A DNA stretch of 64,000 bases, from the NCBI GenBank assembly GCA_039962225.1, contig JAMPKV010000013.1:1-64000 (forward strand). The letters are read 5' to 3'. Of this stretch, positions 38,816 to 46,637 are shown one piece after another. The notes beneath the pieces were generated by a model. The model did not search any database, was not told the DNA's origin, and saw nothing but the letters and a program-made list of their open reading frames with translations. The translations under genes and the position numbers were made by a program. Within the stretch, counting starts at the first letter, position 1. Every line of letters starts with the position of its first letter. Origin of the DNA: Microcoleus sp. AS-A8. GTDB taxonomy: Bacteria; Cyanobacteriota; Cyanobacteriia; Cyanobacteriales; Coleofasciculaceae.

Positions 38816-39601
38816 ATGGCTACTGCTCTGATTACTGGTGCTTCCTCAGGTATTGGTGCCGCCTTCGCCAAGGCACTAGCGGCAAGCCAAACGAATTTGA
38901 TTTTAGTGGCTCGTTCCCAAGACAAACTTAACTCGCTCGCTAAACAATTGCAGCAGCAGTACCCGATTCAGGTAGAAGTCTGCGTGCAAGACTTGGCTAT
39001 ACCGGGGGCTGCCACGAGTGTATTTGAAGCCATCACTCAAAAGAACTTAGCCATCGACTTACTCATCAACAATGCGGGCTTTGGTGACTATGGCATGTTT
39101 AGCGAAAGCTCACTCGCTACGCAACTAGAGATGATACAAGTCAACATCTCAGCTTTAGTAGAGCTGACTTATCAATTTTTACCGCAGATACAGCAGCGAC
39201 GTGGCACTATCATCAATATCTCTTCGATCGCGGGTTTCCAACCCCTGCCTTACATGTCTGTCTACGCCGCCACAAAAGCGTTTGTATTAAGTTTCAGCGA
39301 AGCCCTCTGGGCTGAGAATCGGGAAAAAGGCGTAAAAATTCTCGCTGTTTGCCCAGGCCCCACTAAGACTGACTTTTTTGAGCGGGCTGGATTCGCTCAA
39401 CTCTCCACTGGCACTTCAGAAAATCAACGTTCCGCTTCCGCTGAAGACGTGGTGCAAGAAACGCTCAAAGCTTTGCAAATAGACACGTCCAACGTCGTTA
39501 CGGGTGGATTAAGAAAGAAAATCATCGTTAATCTGCCGCGATTCTTTCCCAGAGATATGCTCTTGAAGCTTGTAGAACAGCAGTTTCGTCCCAGTCGGTA
39601 A
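38816..39601 (+). CDS. short-chain dehydrogenase/reductase
   Basis: A classical SDR of 261 aa. The cofactor motif is TGASSGIGAAFAKAL (TGxxxGxG) at residues 7-21; ARSQDKL after the second strand suggests NADP. LLINNAGFGDYG is the NAG motif; the catalytic Ser and YAATK are in INISSIAGFQPLPYMSVYAATK. The C-terminal FFPRDMLLKLVEQ resembles the DltE-like/YqjQ group of reductases. Substrate unknown. The gene is divergent from hisC and convergent with the CCG protein. Confidence 0.88.
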   Translation: MATALITGASSGIGAAFAKALAASQTNLILVARSQDKLNSLAKQLQQQYPIQVEVCVQDLAIPGAATSVFEAITQKNLAIDLLINNAGFGDYGMFSESSLATQLEMIQVNISALVELTYQFLPQIQQRRGTIINISSIAGFQPLPYMSVYAATKAFVLSFSEALWAENREKGVKILAVCPGPTKTDFFERAGFAQLSTGTSENQRSASAEDVVQETLKALQIDTSNVVTGGLRKKIIVNLPRFFPRDMLLKLVEQQFRPSR

Positions 39602-39699
39602 CATGCCCAGCCCAAAAATATTAGGATAAGTCCTTGGGAAGACGCTACATAAACCCAACGCAGCCACAGGCAATTACAGCAGTGCTATGACAAATTTTT

Positions 39700-39743
39700 G
39701 AGTCCTGAGTCGCTAAGAAAGAATTCCTCACAACTCAGGACTC
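39700..39743. terminator. bidirectional terminator candidate
   Basis: GAGTCCTGAGT (39700-39710) and ACTCAGGACTC (39733-39743) are exact inverted arms with a 22-nt loop. The element lies between convergent genes. A T-stretch precedes it and TTT follows it on the + strand, so it could serve both directions. Confidence 0.6.
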
Positions 39744-39758
39744 TTTAGGTGGATTGAC

Positions 39759-40664
39759 TTAAAACCCTAATTTTTCCAAAAGAGGTCGTGTCGAAACAAT
39801 ATGTTTGCTTAAACCCAACTGTTTTGGACTAATACCCAGCGCTAAAGCCACCAACTGAGGTAAGTGCAGCACTGGCAGACCCAGTTTTTGCCCGATCGCA
39901 CTTTCGACTTCTGGTTGACGGGAATCCAGGTTAAGGTGACACAAGGGACAGGGGGTCACCATGCAATCGGCACCCGCCTCCATCGCTTCCTGAATATGCG
40001 TCCCTGCCATCTTAAAGGCTTGCTTGGTGGCATAGCTAGAAATCGGCCAACCACAACACTGAGTCCGACCTCGATAATAAACGGGTGTCGCCCCCACCGC
40101 CCGAAATAAATTCTCCATCGACTCTGGGTTAAAGGGGTCGTCAAAGGGAATCGTCGTTTGTCCCCTCAACAAATAACAGCCATAAAATGCGGCACACTTT
40201 AGCCCGCTCAGTTTACGGGTAACCCGTTCTTGAAGGGCTTCGAGTCCGTAATCCCCAACTAACGCCCACAGCAAATGCTTGACTTCGGTACTTCCTTTGT
40301 AAGGAGAACAGCCCTCTTTCTTGAGAAATCCATTAACCTCGTCAATATAGCCTGGGTCTTTTTGCTGAAATTCCTTTAATCGCTCATCCACATGACCAAT
40401 CACGCCCTGACAGGTGCTGCAATGGGTGAGAAGCGGCAGATTCAGTTCCTCGGCTAGGGCAATGTTACGAGCATTAACAGTGTCTTCGAGTAACTGCGAA
40501 TCTTCTTTAAAGGTGCCGGAACCACAACAGGACGCTTTTTTCAGTTCAATCAGTTCAATGCCAAGTGCCTGGGTGAGTACGGATGTAGAGAGATAAAGCT
40601 CCCGACAGGCTCCTTGAGCCACACATCCGGGAAAGTAAGCGTATTTGAGCGTGCTAGATGCCAT
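39759..40664 (-). CDS. heterodisulfide reductase subunit B-like (CCG-domain) protein
   Basis: A 301-aa protein with two CCG domains: ASCCGSGTF...LTHCSTCQG and RTQCCGWPISS...TPCPLCHLN, each of the type that binds a noncubane [4Fe-4S] cluster. The N-terminal YAYFPGCVAQGACRELYLS matches HdrB/SdhE. In cyanobacteria this protein has been related to the membrane subunit of an atypical succinate dehydrogenase or to electron-transfer Hdr-like complexes. No partner subunit is adjacent, so the complex cannot be named from this window. Confidence 0.85.
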   Translation of the reverse strand: MASSTLKYAYFPGCVAQGACRELYLSTSVLTQALGIELIELKKASCCGSGTFKEDSQLLEDTVNARNIALAEELNLPLLTHCSTCQGVIGHVDERLKEFQQKDPGYIDEVNGFLKKEGCSPYKGSTEVKHLLWALVGDYGLEALQERVTRKLSGLKCAAFYGCYLLRGQTTIPFDDPFNPESMENLFRAVGATPVYYRGRTQCCGWPISSYATKQAFKMAGTHIQEAMEAGADCMVTPCPLCHLNLDSRQPEVESAIGQKLGLPVLHLPQLVALALGISPKQLGLSKHIVSTRPLLEKLGF

Positions 40665-41092
40665 AGCAATTGATGTATTAGGCTCTGTTAATCTGAGGTA
40701 ATTCTTCGATCTTCAAGGATATTGGCTGATCACTGCCCGATAACTCCTATTTTTTTAAACTCTGGACATTCATGACCCGTTAAAAGGTATTGTCCTGGAT
40801 GTCTACCTCAATCTCTGATAACTCAAATCAATTTAGAGCATGTTACTGTATCAGGTCTTATTATAACAAAGCTCTATAAATCTCCGGTTTGAGTAACTAA
40901 TCTGTGCACTCGCATATTGAACAAATCGCTGCTTTTTTTAATGAACAATATGCTGTTCTGAAAGCTCAGTTAAACTCCTAGATAACCTATGCAGATAATG
41001 AGAGTTCTCCCAAAATTGTAGTTGTAAGATAATCTGAGTTTTGTTGGCTTTCCTCGAATTACAAACATGGACGCCTCTCAACACTGACGAAA
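40665..41092. other. spacer with a 25-codon orphan frame
   Basis: A 428-bp spacer. From the GTG at about 40902 a frame reads as HIEQIAAFFNEQYAVLKAQL before a stop, which has a helical, protein-like character and could be a gene remnant; no ribosome-binding site is seen. The rest appears non-coding. The promoter of the phosphatase-like gene is expected near its 3' end. Confidence 0.35.
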
Positions 41093-41692
41093 GTGCCCGT
41101 GCCACTCGCTAACTCGCCCAAGATACAAGTGAATACAAATCAAATTGAACAGATTTACAACTATCTGAAACTATCAGACTCTGTAGCAACAGGGGGACAA
41201 CCGACTGAAGCGCAATTCTCGCTCATTAAAGAAGCTGGTTACCAAGTGGTTGTTAATCTTGCACGTCCAGATTCCCCTAAGGCTATACCTAACGAGCAAG
41301 CCCTTGTCGAATCTCTGGGAATGGGATACGCTTCTATCCCTGTGGATTGGGAAAATCCCACTCTTGAGGACGTTGCTCGTTTTTTTAGCGTCATGGAAGC
41401 GATCTGCGCTTCTCCCAAGGGGAGACGCCAAAGGCGAACGCAGCAGCGCTTCGCTATCGCAACTCAACCTGTGTTCGTCCATTGTGCGGCTAATATGAGA
41501 GTCTCGGCGTTCATGTATCTTTATCGCCTGATTTACGAAGGCATAAGTGACGAGCAAGCCAAAAGCGATTTACAGAAAATTTGGACTCCCAATGATACCT
41601 GGCAGGCTTTTATCCAGCAGGTGATCGAGCATTACCAGCTCCTCTCCCAACATCAAGAGGTGGACGCTGCCCATCCTACCTCTGGTGATTAA
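41093..41692 (+). CDS. protein tyrosine phosphatase-like protein
   Basis: A 199-aa protein starting at a GTG. The N-terminal DSVATGGQPTEAQFSLIKEAGYQVVVNLARP is typical of the bacterial PTP-like family. The P-loop is VFVHCAANMRVSAF with Cys131 and Arg136; only four residues separate them, instead of five as in the classical CX5R. Residues about 106-124 (SPKGRRQRRTQQRF) are an insert encoded by a palindromic repeat. The protein is followed by infC at 322 bp. Function unknown; activity on phosphotyrosine is not shown. Confidence 0.78.
   Translation: MPVPLANSPKIQVNTNQIEQIYNYLKLSDSVATGGQPTEAQFSLIKEAGYQVVVNLARPDSPKAIPNEQALVESLGMGYASIPVDWENPTLEDVARFFSVMEAICASPKGRRQRRTQQRFAIATQPVFVHCAANMRVSAFMYLYRLIYEGISDEQAKSDLQKIWTPNDTWQAFIQQVIEHYQLLSQHQEVDAAHPTSGD
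41410..41460. repeat. palindromic repeat translated within the phosphatase-like gene
   Basis: Two adjacent hairpins: TCTCCC/GGGAGA (41411-41416 and 41420-41425) and CGCC/GGCG (41426-41429 and 41433-41436), followed by a cagcagcgcttcgctatcgc tail. Similar small repeats occur in the spacer at about 46525-46555. Confidence 0.65.
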
Positions 41693-42013
41693 GGGTTGGG
41701 TAGCACGGTTGTCTGGTTATGTGATCGCCCTTTTAGACTCTGATGGTATAAAAAGCCGTTGACTCAGGCGTTCCCAGGATTGCCCGGTCAGGTGCGGCCT
41801 CACAATTTTAAAAAATGTATGATGTGGACACAGGAGACTGGAAGAATATAATAAAATTAGTCATAAGCTGCTAACCCTTTAATTTGGCTACTTAAAGTCA
41901 GTACAGCTCAACTAGCAAAGCGTTTCGGATTCTCAAGTAGGCCAGTTAAATGCCAAGCCGCTTAGAACTTGCTCAATTCCTCAGTTCCTATACTTAAGTT
42001 CTTGCAGTCATTC
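41693..42013. other. leader region upstream of infC, no gene seen
   Basis: A 321-bp spacer, AT-rich in its second half. An open in-frame extension of infC up to a TTG at 41969 is possible but lacks the expected residues. No confident regulatory hairpin was identified. Confidence 0.35.
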
Positions 42014-42550
42014 ATGCCTGTCGAACAAAAAACAGCCAATCGCAACCTACCCCTGATCAACGAACAAATCCGCTTTCCTCAAATTCGAGTGATCGATACT
42101 GACGGGACTCAACTGGGGATTATGTCCTCTAGGGATGCCTTGCAGATCGCACAAGATAAAGAAATGGATCTCGTGCTGGTGGGTGACAACAATGAGTTAC
42201 CTGTTTGCCGAGTGATGGACTATGACAAGTGGAAGTATCAGCAGTCCAAAAAAATTGGCAAAGCGCGACCCACGGTTCTCAAAGAAGTGAAGATGAGTTA
42301 TAACATCGCAGAACACGACTACCAAGTGCGTGTCGCTCAATCTGAACGTTTTCTCAAAGGCGGAGATAAAGTCAAGACCACCATTCTACTTAAAGGACGA
42401 GAAATTCAACACATTGACTTAGCTGAGGCGCGGCTCAAGCAGATGTCTGTAGATTTGCAGGAAGTCGCCGATCTTGAGCAACAACCTAAACGAGAAGGGA
42501 ACAGAATGACGATGCTTCTTTCCCCGAAAACATCCAAGAAAAAACGATAG
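42014..42550 (+). CDS. infC: translation initiation factor IF-3
   Basis: The ATG at 42014 (MPVEQKTANRNLPLINEQIR) gives 178 aa, the normal IF-3 length. The N-terminal domain has INEQIRFPQIRVIDTDGTQLGIM and VLVGDNNELPVCRVMDYDKWKY, followed by the linker helix with KKIGKARPTVLKEVKMSYNIAEHDYQVR and the C-terminal domain (KGGDKVKTTILLKGREIQH, MTMLLSPK). IF-3 binds the 30S subunit and checks the start codon. An upstream TTG (41969) is in frame but unlikely. Confidence 0.96.
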   Translation: MPVEQKTANRNLPLINEQIRFPQIRVIDTDGTQLGIMSSRDALQIAQDKEMDLVLVGDNNELPVCRVMDYDKWKYQQSKKIGKARPTVLKEVKMSYNIAEHDYQVRVAQSERFLKGGDKVKTTILLKGREIQHIDLAEARLKQMSVDLQEVADLEQQPKREGNRMTMLLSPKTSKKKR

Positions 42551-42614
42551 ATTTTGTCAGGCTCTCAATCCCCTTAAGGGAGTCGGGTGTTTTTGGCAAA
42601 TTACCCTAACTTAT

Positions 42615-42643
42615 GGGTGCGTTACGCTACGGCTAGCGCACCC
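42615..42643. repeat. REP-like imperfect palindrome
   Basis: GGGTGCG at the left pairs with CGCACCC at the right, with gttacgctacggctag between. Repeats of this form (gggtgcgttacgctacg...cgcaccc) are dispersed in many cyanobacterial genomes. It follows infC by about 65 bp and could help to end its transcript. Confidence 0.6.
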
Positions 42644-42761
42644 TACTCGTATTTAGAGATTTGCTCTCAGTCAATCTAGTTAAATTTACTTGACGCTGAA
42701 TCAGTTTAGTGCTAGGTTATTTACGTATAGCTGAGGCATCAGTATCAAGCGCAAAACGTGG

Positions 42762-42918
42762 GCTGCTGTCTCATGTACAGTATATGTATATTCACTTATA
42801 GGTGGGTATCACGTATGTATACTTTGTTAGGCAACTAATCGATAGCCTAACTATTTGTTTAGCTAACTATATAGCTAGAGAGGTGTATGCAAACACATAC
42901 TGTACGTGAGACATCAGC
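42762..42918. ncRNA. long-stem, multi-hairpin element (structured RNA or MITE)
   Basis: Outer arms 42762-42787 and 42893-42918 are complementary at 23 of 26 positions by eye, one of the exceptions being a G-U pair on the + strand. Inside are a perfect 7-bp hairpin GTTAGGC/GCCTAAC (42826-42832 with 42845-42851) and a perfect 6-bp hairpin TAGCTA/TAGCTA (42860-42865 with 42872-42877). The total of about 157 nt thus folds as a closed stem with a multi-branch loop. It could be a non-coding RNA, a cis-regulatory leader of the HNH gene, or a miniature mobile element. No target-site duplication was confirmed. Confidence 0.5.
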
Positions 42919-43162
42919 TCACACCTAATAACACATAAAAAGTGTTTGTAGAGTGTGAGTTGTTCTCATTGTATGGACTTCCAGGGAAAAGATTATCTCA
43001 AGCTAATGATCGAGTTGGGAGTAGCATTAATCGCTACTTCTGACTCATTTTCGTTTGGGAATCTTGACCTATTGGAACTCCCTTGAGCGACATTACGTGT
43101 GCGCTGGATGCTTGATGTTCCCGTGTTTTTGTAAATACTGAACAGAAAGGAACGAAAGCAGC

Positions 43163-43399
43163 ATGAATCCAAGGCAGAAGCAAAGTAAGAAACGGAAACT
43201 CATTGAATTATATGGGCATTACTGTTGGTGGTGTGGTCAATGTCTACCACCAGAAAAACTAACCATTGAGCATCTGCTTCCTCGGAGTCATCGCGGGACT
43301 AACTCTTTTGAAAATCTACGAATCTCTTGTTTCCCATGCAACAATTCTCGTGGAAACAGTCTCTACCCTCCCGGTTGGAAAAAGGGTAACTGTTTCTAA
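43163..43399 (+). CDS. small HNH endonuclease
   Basis: A stand-alone HNH protein of 78 aa. The zinc pairs are CWWCGQ near residue 22 and CFPCNN near residue 56; the nuclease core is TIEHLLPRSHRGTNSFENLRISC, with the His-Asn-His/Asn pattern of McrA-type domains. The N-terminus is basic (RQKQSKKRK). An AAGGAACGA lies about 10 bp before the ATG. Such small HNH proteins occur singly in cyanobacterial genomes; no intron, intein or phage gene is nearby. Confidence 0.82.
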   Translation: MNPRQKQSKKRKLIELYGHYCWWCGQCLPPEKLTIEHLLPRSHRGTNSFENLRISCFPCNNSRGNSLYPPGWKKGNCF

Positions 43400-43415
43400 G
43401 TAAAATCTCAAGTCA

Positions 43416-43444
43416 GAACCCGGTTGCTTAAATAAACCGGGTTC
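43416..43444. terminator. hairpin between HNH and rnc genes
   Basis: GAACCCGGTT (43416-43425) and AACCGGGTTC (43435-43444) form a perfect 10-bp stem with a 9-nt loop. It follows the HNH stop by 17 bp and precedes rnc by 41 bp. No T-run follows, but stem strength and position suit a terminator. Confidence 0.55.
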
Positions 43445-43485
43445 CTTCAATACAATTAATTTCCGTAACAAGTAAAAAGATAAAA

Positions 43486-44169
43486 ATGCCTAAACTTCCA
43501 ACTATTAAAGATGAAAAACTTCGGCTGCAAGCCCTCACCCACCGTTCCTATGTAAACGAACACCCTGACGCAGGTGAACATAACGAGCGTTTAGAATTCT
43601 TGGGTGATGCCGTGCTGGGGTTTCTGATTGGCGAACTTCTCTACAAACGCTATCCAGAAATGAGCGAAGCCCAATTGACACGTCTACGCTCTAACTTGGT
43701 GGATGAGAAGCAATTAGCCAAGTTTGCGACTCAGCTAGGTATAGGTGATTTGATTCAATTAGGGAAAGGTGCAATTAAAGAAGGAGGCCGTGAAAATCCA
43801 TCGTTGCTCAGTGATACCTTTGAAGCTTATATTGCCGCCTATTTTATAGAGTCGGGGATTGAAGCTGTCCAGCAATTTGTTCAACCCCTATTTACTAAAG
43901 TTGCTGACAGCATCGTTTTTCCTCAATCCGACACTAACCCTAAAAACCTTGTAGACTCCAAGGGTCAGTTTCAGCAATGGGCGCTGGCGAAGTTTGTCCA
44001 AAATCCTGAATATTTCATTATCGATGAGTCTGGCCCAGACCATGCGAAGGAGTTTACGGCGGAAGTTCGTGTTAATGGCAAGGTTTATGGTGTTGGCATA
44101 GGTCGGCGCAAACAAGATGCTGAGAAATGTGCTGCTGAAGTCGCACTCAAAAAAGTTGGACTAGTTTAG
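43486..44169 (+). CDS. rnc: ribonuclease III
   Basis: A 227-aa RNase III that cleaves double-stranded RNA. The N-terminal RNase domain contains the signature HNERLEFLGDAVLGFLIGE with the catalytic Glu/Asp residues, and LSDTFEAYIAAYFIESG provides the second acidic pair. The C-terminal dsRNA-binding domain begins NPKNLVDSKGQFQQWALAKF and ends RRKQDAEKCAAEVALKKVG. The start at 43486 gives the normal length. Cyanobacteria often have more than one RNase III-like gene; this is the full-length type. Confidence 0.95.
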   Translation: MPKLPTIKDEKLRLQALTHRSYVNEHPDAGEHNERLEFLGDAVLGFLIGELLYKRYPEMSEAQLTRLRSNLVDEKQLAKFATQLGIGDLIQLGKGAIKEGGRENPSLLSDTFEAYIAAYFIESGIEAVQQFVQPLFTKVADSIVFPQSDTNPKNLVDSKGQFQQWALAKFVQNPEYFIIDESGPDHAKEFTAEVRVNGKVYGVGIGRRKQDAEKCAAEVALKKVGLV

Positions 44170-44661
44170 ACTAATCCAATTCTGTGAAAAGAATCTCAAC
44201 GGTCAACAATACAATTTCCCTAAATGCGATCGCCTGACCATCCTCACATAACTTCACAAAAAGTCTCCCCTGTGATTACTGACATAAATTTCTGTTAAAC
44301 CCTAGAACTAAAAACTCAGGGTTACTGTAAGCTTTGGTTAAGTTGAATACAACCAAGAGTCGCTATTACTGGTTAGCTCTACAGCATTCAAAGCTCTCTG
44401 CTCTGAGTATCAATTCCATGAATGCATTAATACTCTTAATCCTAATTCAGTAGCTATCTAGTCAAAGCGAACTCGACCGTCCAATCATTGCAAGTTGCTC
44501 GGGAAGTTTGACTCGGTGTTCGGTGTGAGGTGAGGCTTTTCCATTAATCAATAACGCGGCTGAGGGGATATTTATCTGACACAAAGCCATTAGATTCTGA
44601 TACCAACAAAAATTTCCCCAATCAACGCCGCCTACAAGAAAAAAACAGGGGACTCAAAATT
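44170..44661. other. intergenic spacer, no gene seen
   Basis: A 492-bp spacer between rnc and the pentapeptide gene. It contains one gcgatcgc core and AT-rich stretches, with no reading frame of coding character. Nothing else was recognised. Confidence 0.4.
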
Positions 44662-45210
44662 ATGAAAGCACAAGACCTTTTAAATCAATATGCAGCTAGA
44701 GAATGGAATTTTCAAGAAGCGAACCTAGCTAGTATTGCTCTGAGTGGAGTCAATCTAAGCCGGGCTGATTTAAGTAAAGCTGATTTAAGTAGAGCTGATT
44801 TAAGTCGGGCTGAACTGAGTGGAACGTCTTTCCACTGCGCCAACTTAACAAATGCTGACTTGAGCGGAGCGGACTTAACAGGTGCGAACTTAACGCAAGT
44901 TAATTTTATTGGCACTGACTTGACTGGGGCAAACCTGAGTGGTGCAGACCTTAGTAGCGCTGATATGCGCTGTGCCAATCTTCATGGAGCCAATCTAACA
45001 GGTGCTAATCTAAGTGATGCAGACCTCAGTGGTGCCGATTTAAGTGGGGCTTGCTTGAAGAATGCTACTCTAGCTGGAGCTTGCCTAGTAGGTACTGATT
45101 TGATTGGTGTTGATGTAAGTGGAACCGATTTACAAGAAGAACAAATTAACGGAGAAATCACGCCCACTGGCATCTCTCACAAATGGGTTAGTTGGAACGG
45201 TAGTTGCTAA
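44662..45210 (+). CDS. pentapeptide-repeat protein
   Basis: A 182-aa protein in which residues about 18-155 are successive pentapeptides of the A(D/N)LSx type (ADLSKADLSRADLSRAEL, ANLTGANLSDADLSGADL). This forms a right-handed quadrilateral beta-helix of about seven coils. The N-terminus QDLLNQYAAREWNFQEANL is a common cap in cyanobacterial members. The C-terminal 30 residues are non-repetitive. AGGGGA lies about 9 bp upstream of the ATG. Roles of single-domain members are mostly unknown. Confidence 0.9.
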   Translation: MKAQDLLNQYAAREWNFQEANLASIALSGVNLSRADLSKADLSRADLSRAELSGTSFHCANLTNADLSGADLTGANLTQVNFIGTDLTGANLSGADLSSADMRCANLHGANLTGANLSDADLSGADLSGACLKNATLAGACLVGTDLIGVDVSGTDLQEEQINGEITPTGISHKWVSWNGSC

Positions 45211-45341
45211 GCTTTCGCTCATTGAACATGCAATTTCATAGGTAGGCGTTTTCTGGTGGGATGGGCATCCTGCCCGTCCAGACTATGCTTACTTAGATGT
45301 ACAGCAGCTTAAAAACGGATAGGCAAGTTGCATCAACCATA

Positions 45342-45371
45342 GATAAGGGCACGACATATCGTGCCCTTATC
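45342..45371. terminator. strong bidirectional hairpin terminator
   Basis: GATAAGGGCACGA (45342-45354) and TCGTGCCCTTATC (45359-45371) make a perfect 13-bp stem with a 4-nt loop. It sits between convergent genes (pentapeptide and TPR) and is the strongest intrinsic hairpin in the window. Confidence 0.75.
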
Positions 45372-45396
45372 GGTTCTGTTTCACTCAATTAGTCTT

Positions 45397-46404
45397 CTAG
45401 GACTCACGTCCATTTCGCTGACCAAGGAATGGGTCAAAAACCAAGGCATTAAACTGTTCATTTCCCCGCAAGCTATTAAAATCTGAGTCAGTTTTAGCGA
45501 GTTCTTGATATTCTTCGGCATTCAGATCAATGGCTTCCCGCAAGCTAGCGATCGCTGGTTTCCCATTACCCAACAACGCATAACAACACGCTTGGTTGTA
45601 CCAGGCATATTCATCATCTGGCGCATTGTCCAGCGCCCTGTCGTAGCTGGTAATCGCCTCCTGATATTGACCCAGTTGCCGCAGGATTTCCCCTCGCTGA
45701 TACCAACCCCAGTAATCTTCTGGCTTAGCCTCCACCGCTTTGCCATAGCTGGTAAGCGCTTCTTCGAGTTTTCCCCAGTGGCGCAGGGCATCTCCCCGAC
45801 GATACCATGCCCAATAGTCCCGTGGTCGTTGGTCAAGGGCTTGGTCGTAGCAGGCGATCGCTGCCTCATAATCTTCCAACTGACGCAGAGCATCCCCTTT
45901 ACGGTACCAACTCCAGTACTCATCAGGGCGTTCCGCCAGCGCTTTGTCGAAACAGGCGATCGCCTCTTCGTACCAGTCCAAATCTTCCAAAGCGACACGC
46001 CCCTTGTTATACCAAGCCCAGTAGTCCCAAGGACGGGCTTCTAAGGCTTTGTCATAACTAGCGATCGCTTCCTCATAACGCTCCAGTTGTCGTAGCACTA
46101 GACCCCGCTTGCACCACGCCCAGTAGTCTTTCGGTTGAGTTTTTAACGCTTTGTCATAGCTAGCCAGCGCGTCTTCATAGCATCCCAAAGCATCTAGAAC
46201 ATCACCTCGTCCGTACCAAGCCCAATAATCTTCTGGCTTGTACTCTAAAGCTCTTTCATAGCTGGCGAGGGCTTCTTCGTAGCGCTCCTGGTCGAACAAC
46301 GCATTCCCCTGCTGGTACCAATCCTCAAAGCTATCAGGTCGGCACTCCAGGGTTCTGTAGATAGCATGGGTTGAACCCCGTCGCCGATGCATCACTCTAC
46401 TCAT
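45397..46404 (-). CDS. tetratricopeptide-repeat protein
   Basis: A 335-aa protein composed of about eight TPR units of 34 residues, each with the motif DYWAWYxRGDxLxxLxxYEEAIASYDKALExxP. The Trp/Tyr-rich form (YWAWY) is a cyanobacterial variant. The basic N-terminus (MHRRRGST) and the last 60 residues (DLNAEEYQELAKTDSDFNSLRG) are less regular; the latter ends with a typical non-repeat cap. There is no signal peptide. It is divergent from the Bax1-like gene. It is a scaffold for protein binding, partner unknown. Confidence 0.9.
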   Translation of the reverse strand: MSRVMHRRRGSTHAIYRTLECRPDSFEDWYQQGNALFDQERYEEALASYERALEYKPEDYWAWYGRGDVLDALGCYEDALASYDKALKTQPKDYWAWCKRGLVLRQLERYEEAIASYDKALEARPWDYWAWYNKGRVALEDLDWYEEAIACFDKALAERPDEYWSWYRKGDALRQLEDYEAAIACYDQALDQRPRDYWAWYRRGDALRHWGKLEEALTSYGKAVEAKPEDYWGWYQRGEILRQLGQYQEAITSYDRALDNAPDDEYAWYNQACCYALLGNGKPAIASLREAIDLNAEEYQELAKTDSDFNSLRGNEQFNALVFDPFLGQRNGRES

Positions 46405-46637
46405 CGTCCATCACCCTCCTTCAATGACCTCTGTGTAAGCTTCCCCGCAAATTACAGCGACAGGGCTTTCAGTAGCCCTAATTTCCCAAAGTTGATAGAG
46501 CAACTCAAGGTTTCTAAACCTCGTTTGCGAAGCATGCGCGAAGCGCGTAGCAGGCTTACAACTGCTCCAATAGCCACGATATTCATCGACTTGCACTACT
46601 ACTATGACTATTATTGGCTCAAAGAATAAAGTAATTC
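46405..46637. promoter_or_regulatory. divergent spacer with a small palindromic repeat
   Basis: The spacer separates the divergent TPR and Bax1-like genes and must hold both promoters. Around 46525-46555 lies a cgaagcatgcgcgaagcgcg palindromic repeat similar to the one inside the phosphatase-like gene. Confidence 0.4.

Larger units (their letters stand above)
42551..43162. other. 612-bp spacer with two structured elements
   Basis: The spacer contains a REP-like hairpin (42615-42643) and a larger folded element (42762-42918), each annotated separately. Two more TATGTATA-like stretches lie between the arms of the latter. No protein-coding gene was recognised. Confidence 0.5.

Noticed and set aside
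42551-43162. Possible tRNA or known ncRNA (6S, tmRNA, RNase P) in this spacer
   Set aside because: No T-arm consensus, CCA end or known core motif was found; the fold seen does not match a known class by eye.
44712-45173. Leu/Ser/Lys-rich minus-strand frames opposite the pentapeptide gene
   Set aside because: They are antisense images of the pentapeptide repeat and have no independent support.
44641-45210. Pentapeptide protein as a Qnr/MfpA-type quinolone-protection protein
   Set aside because: Only the general repeat is visible; such proteins are widespread in cyanobacteria and no specific Qnr features were recognised.
45505-46061. Long + strand frames opposite the TPR gene
   Set aside because: They arise from the repetitive TPR coding sequence on the other strand.
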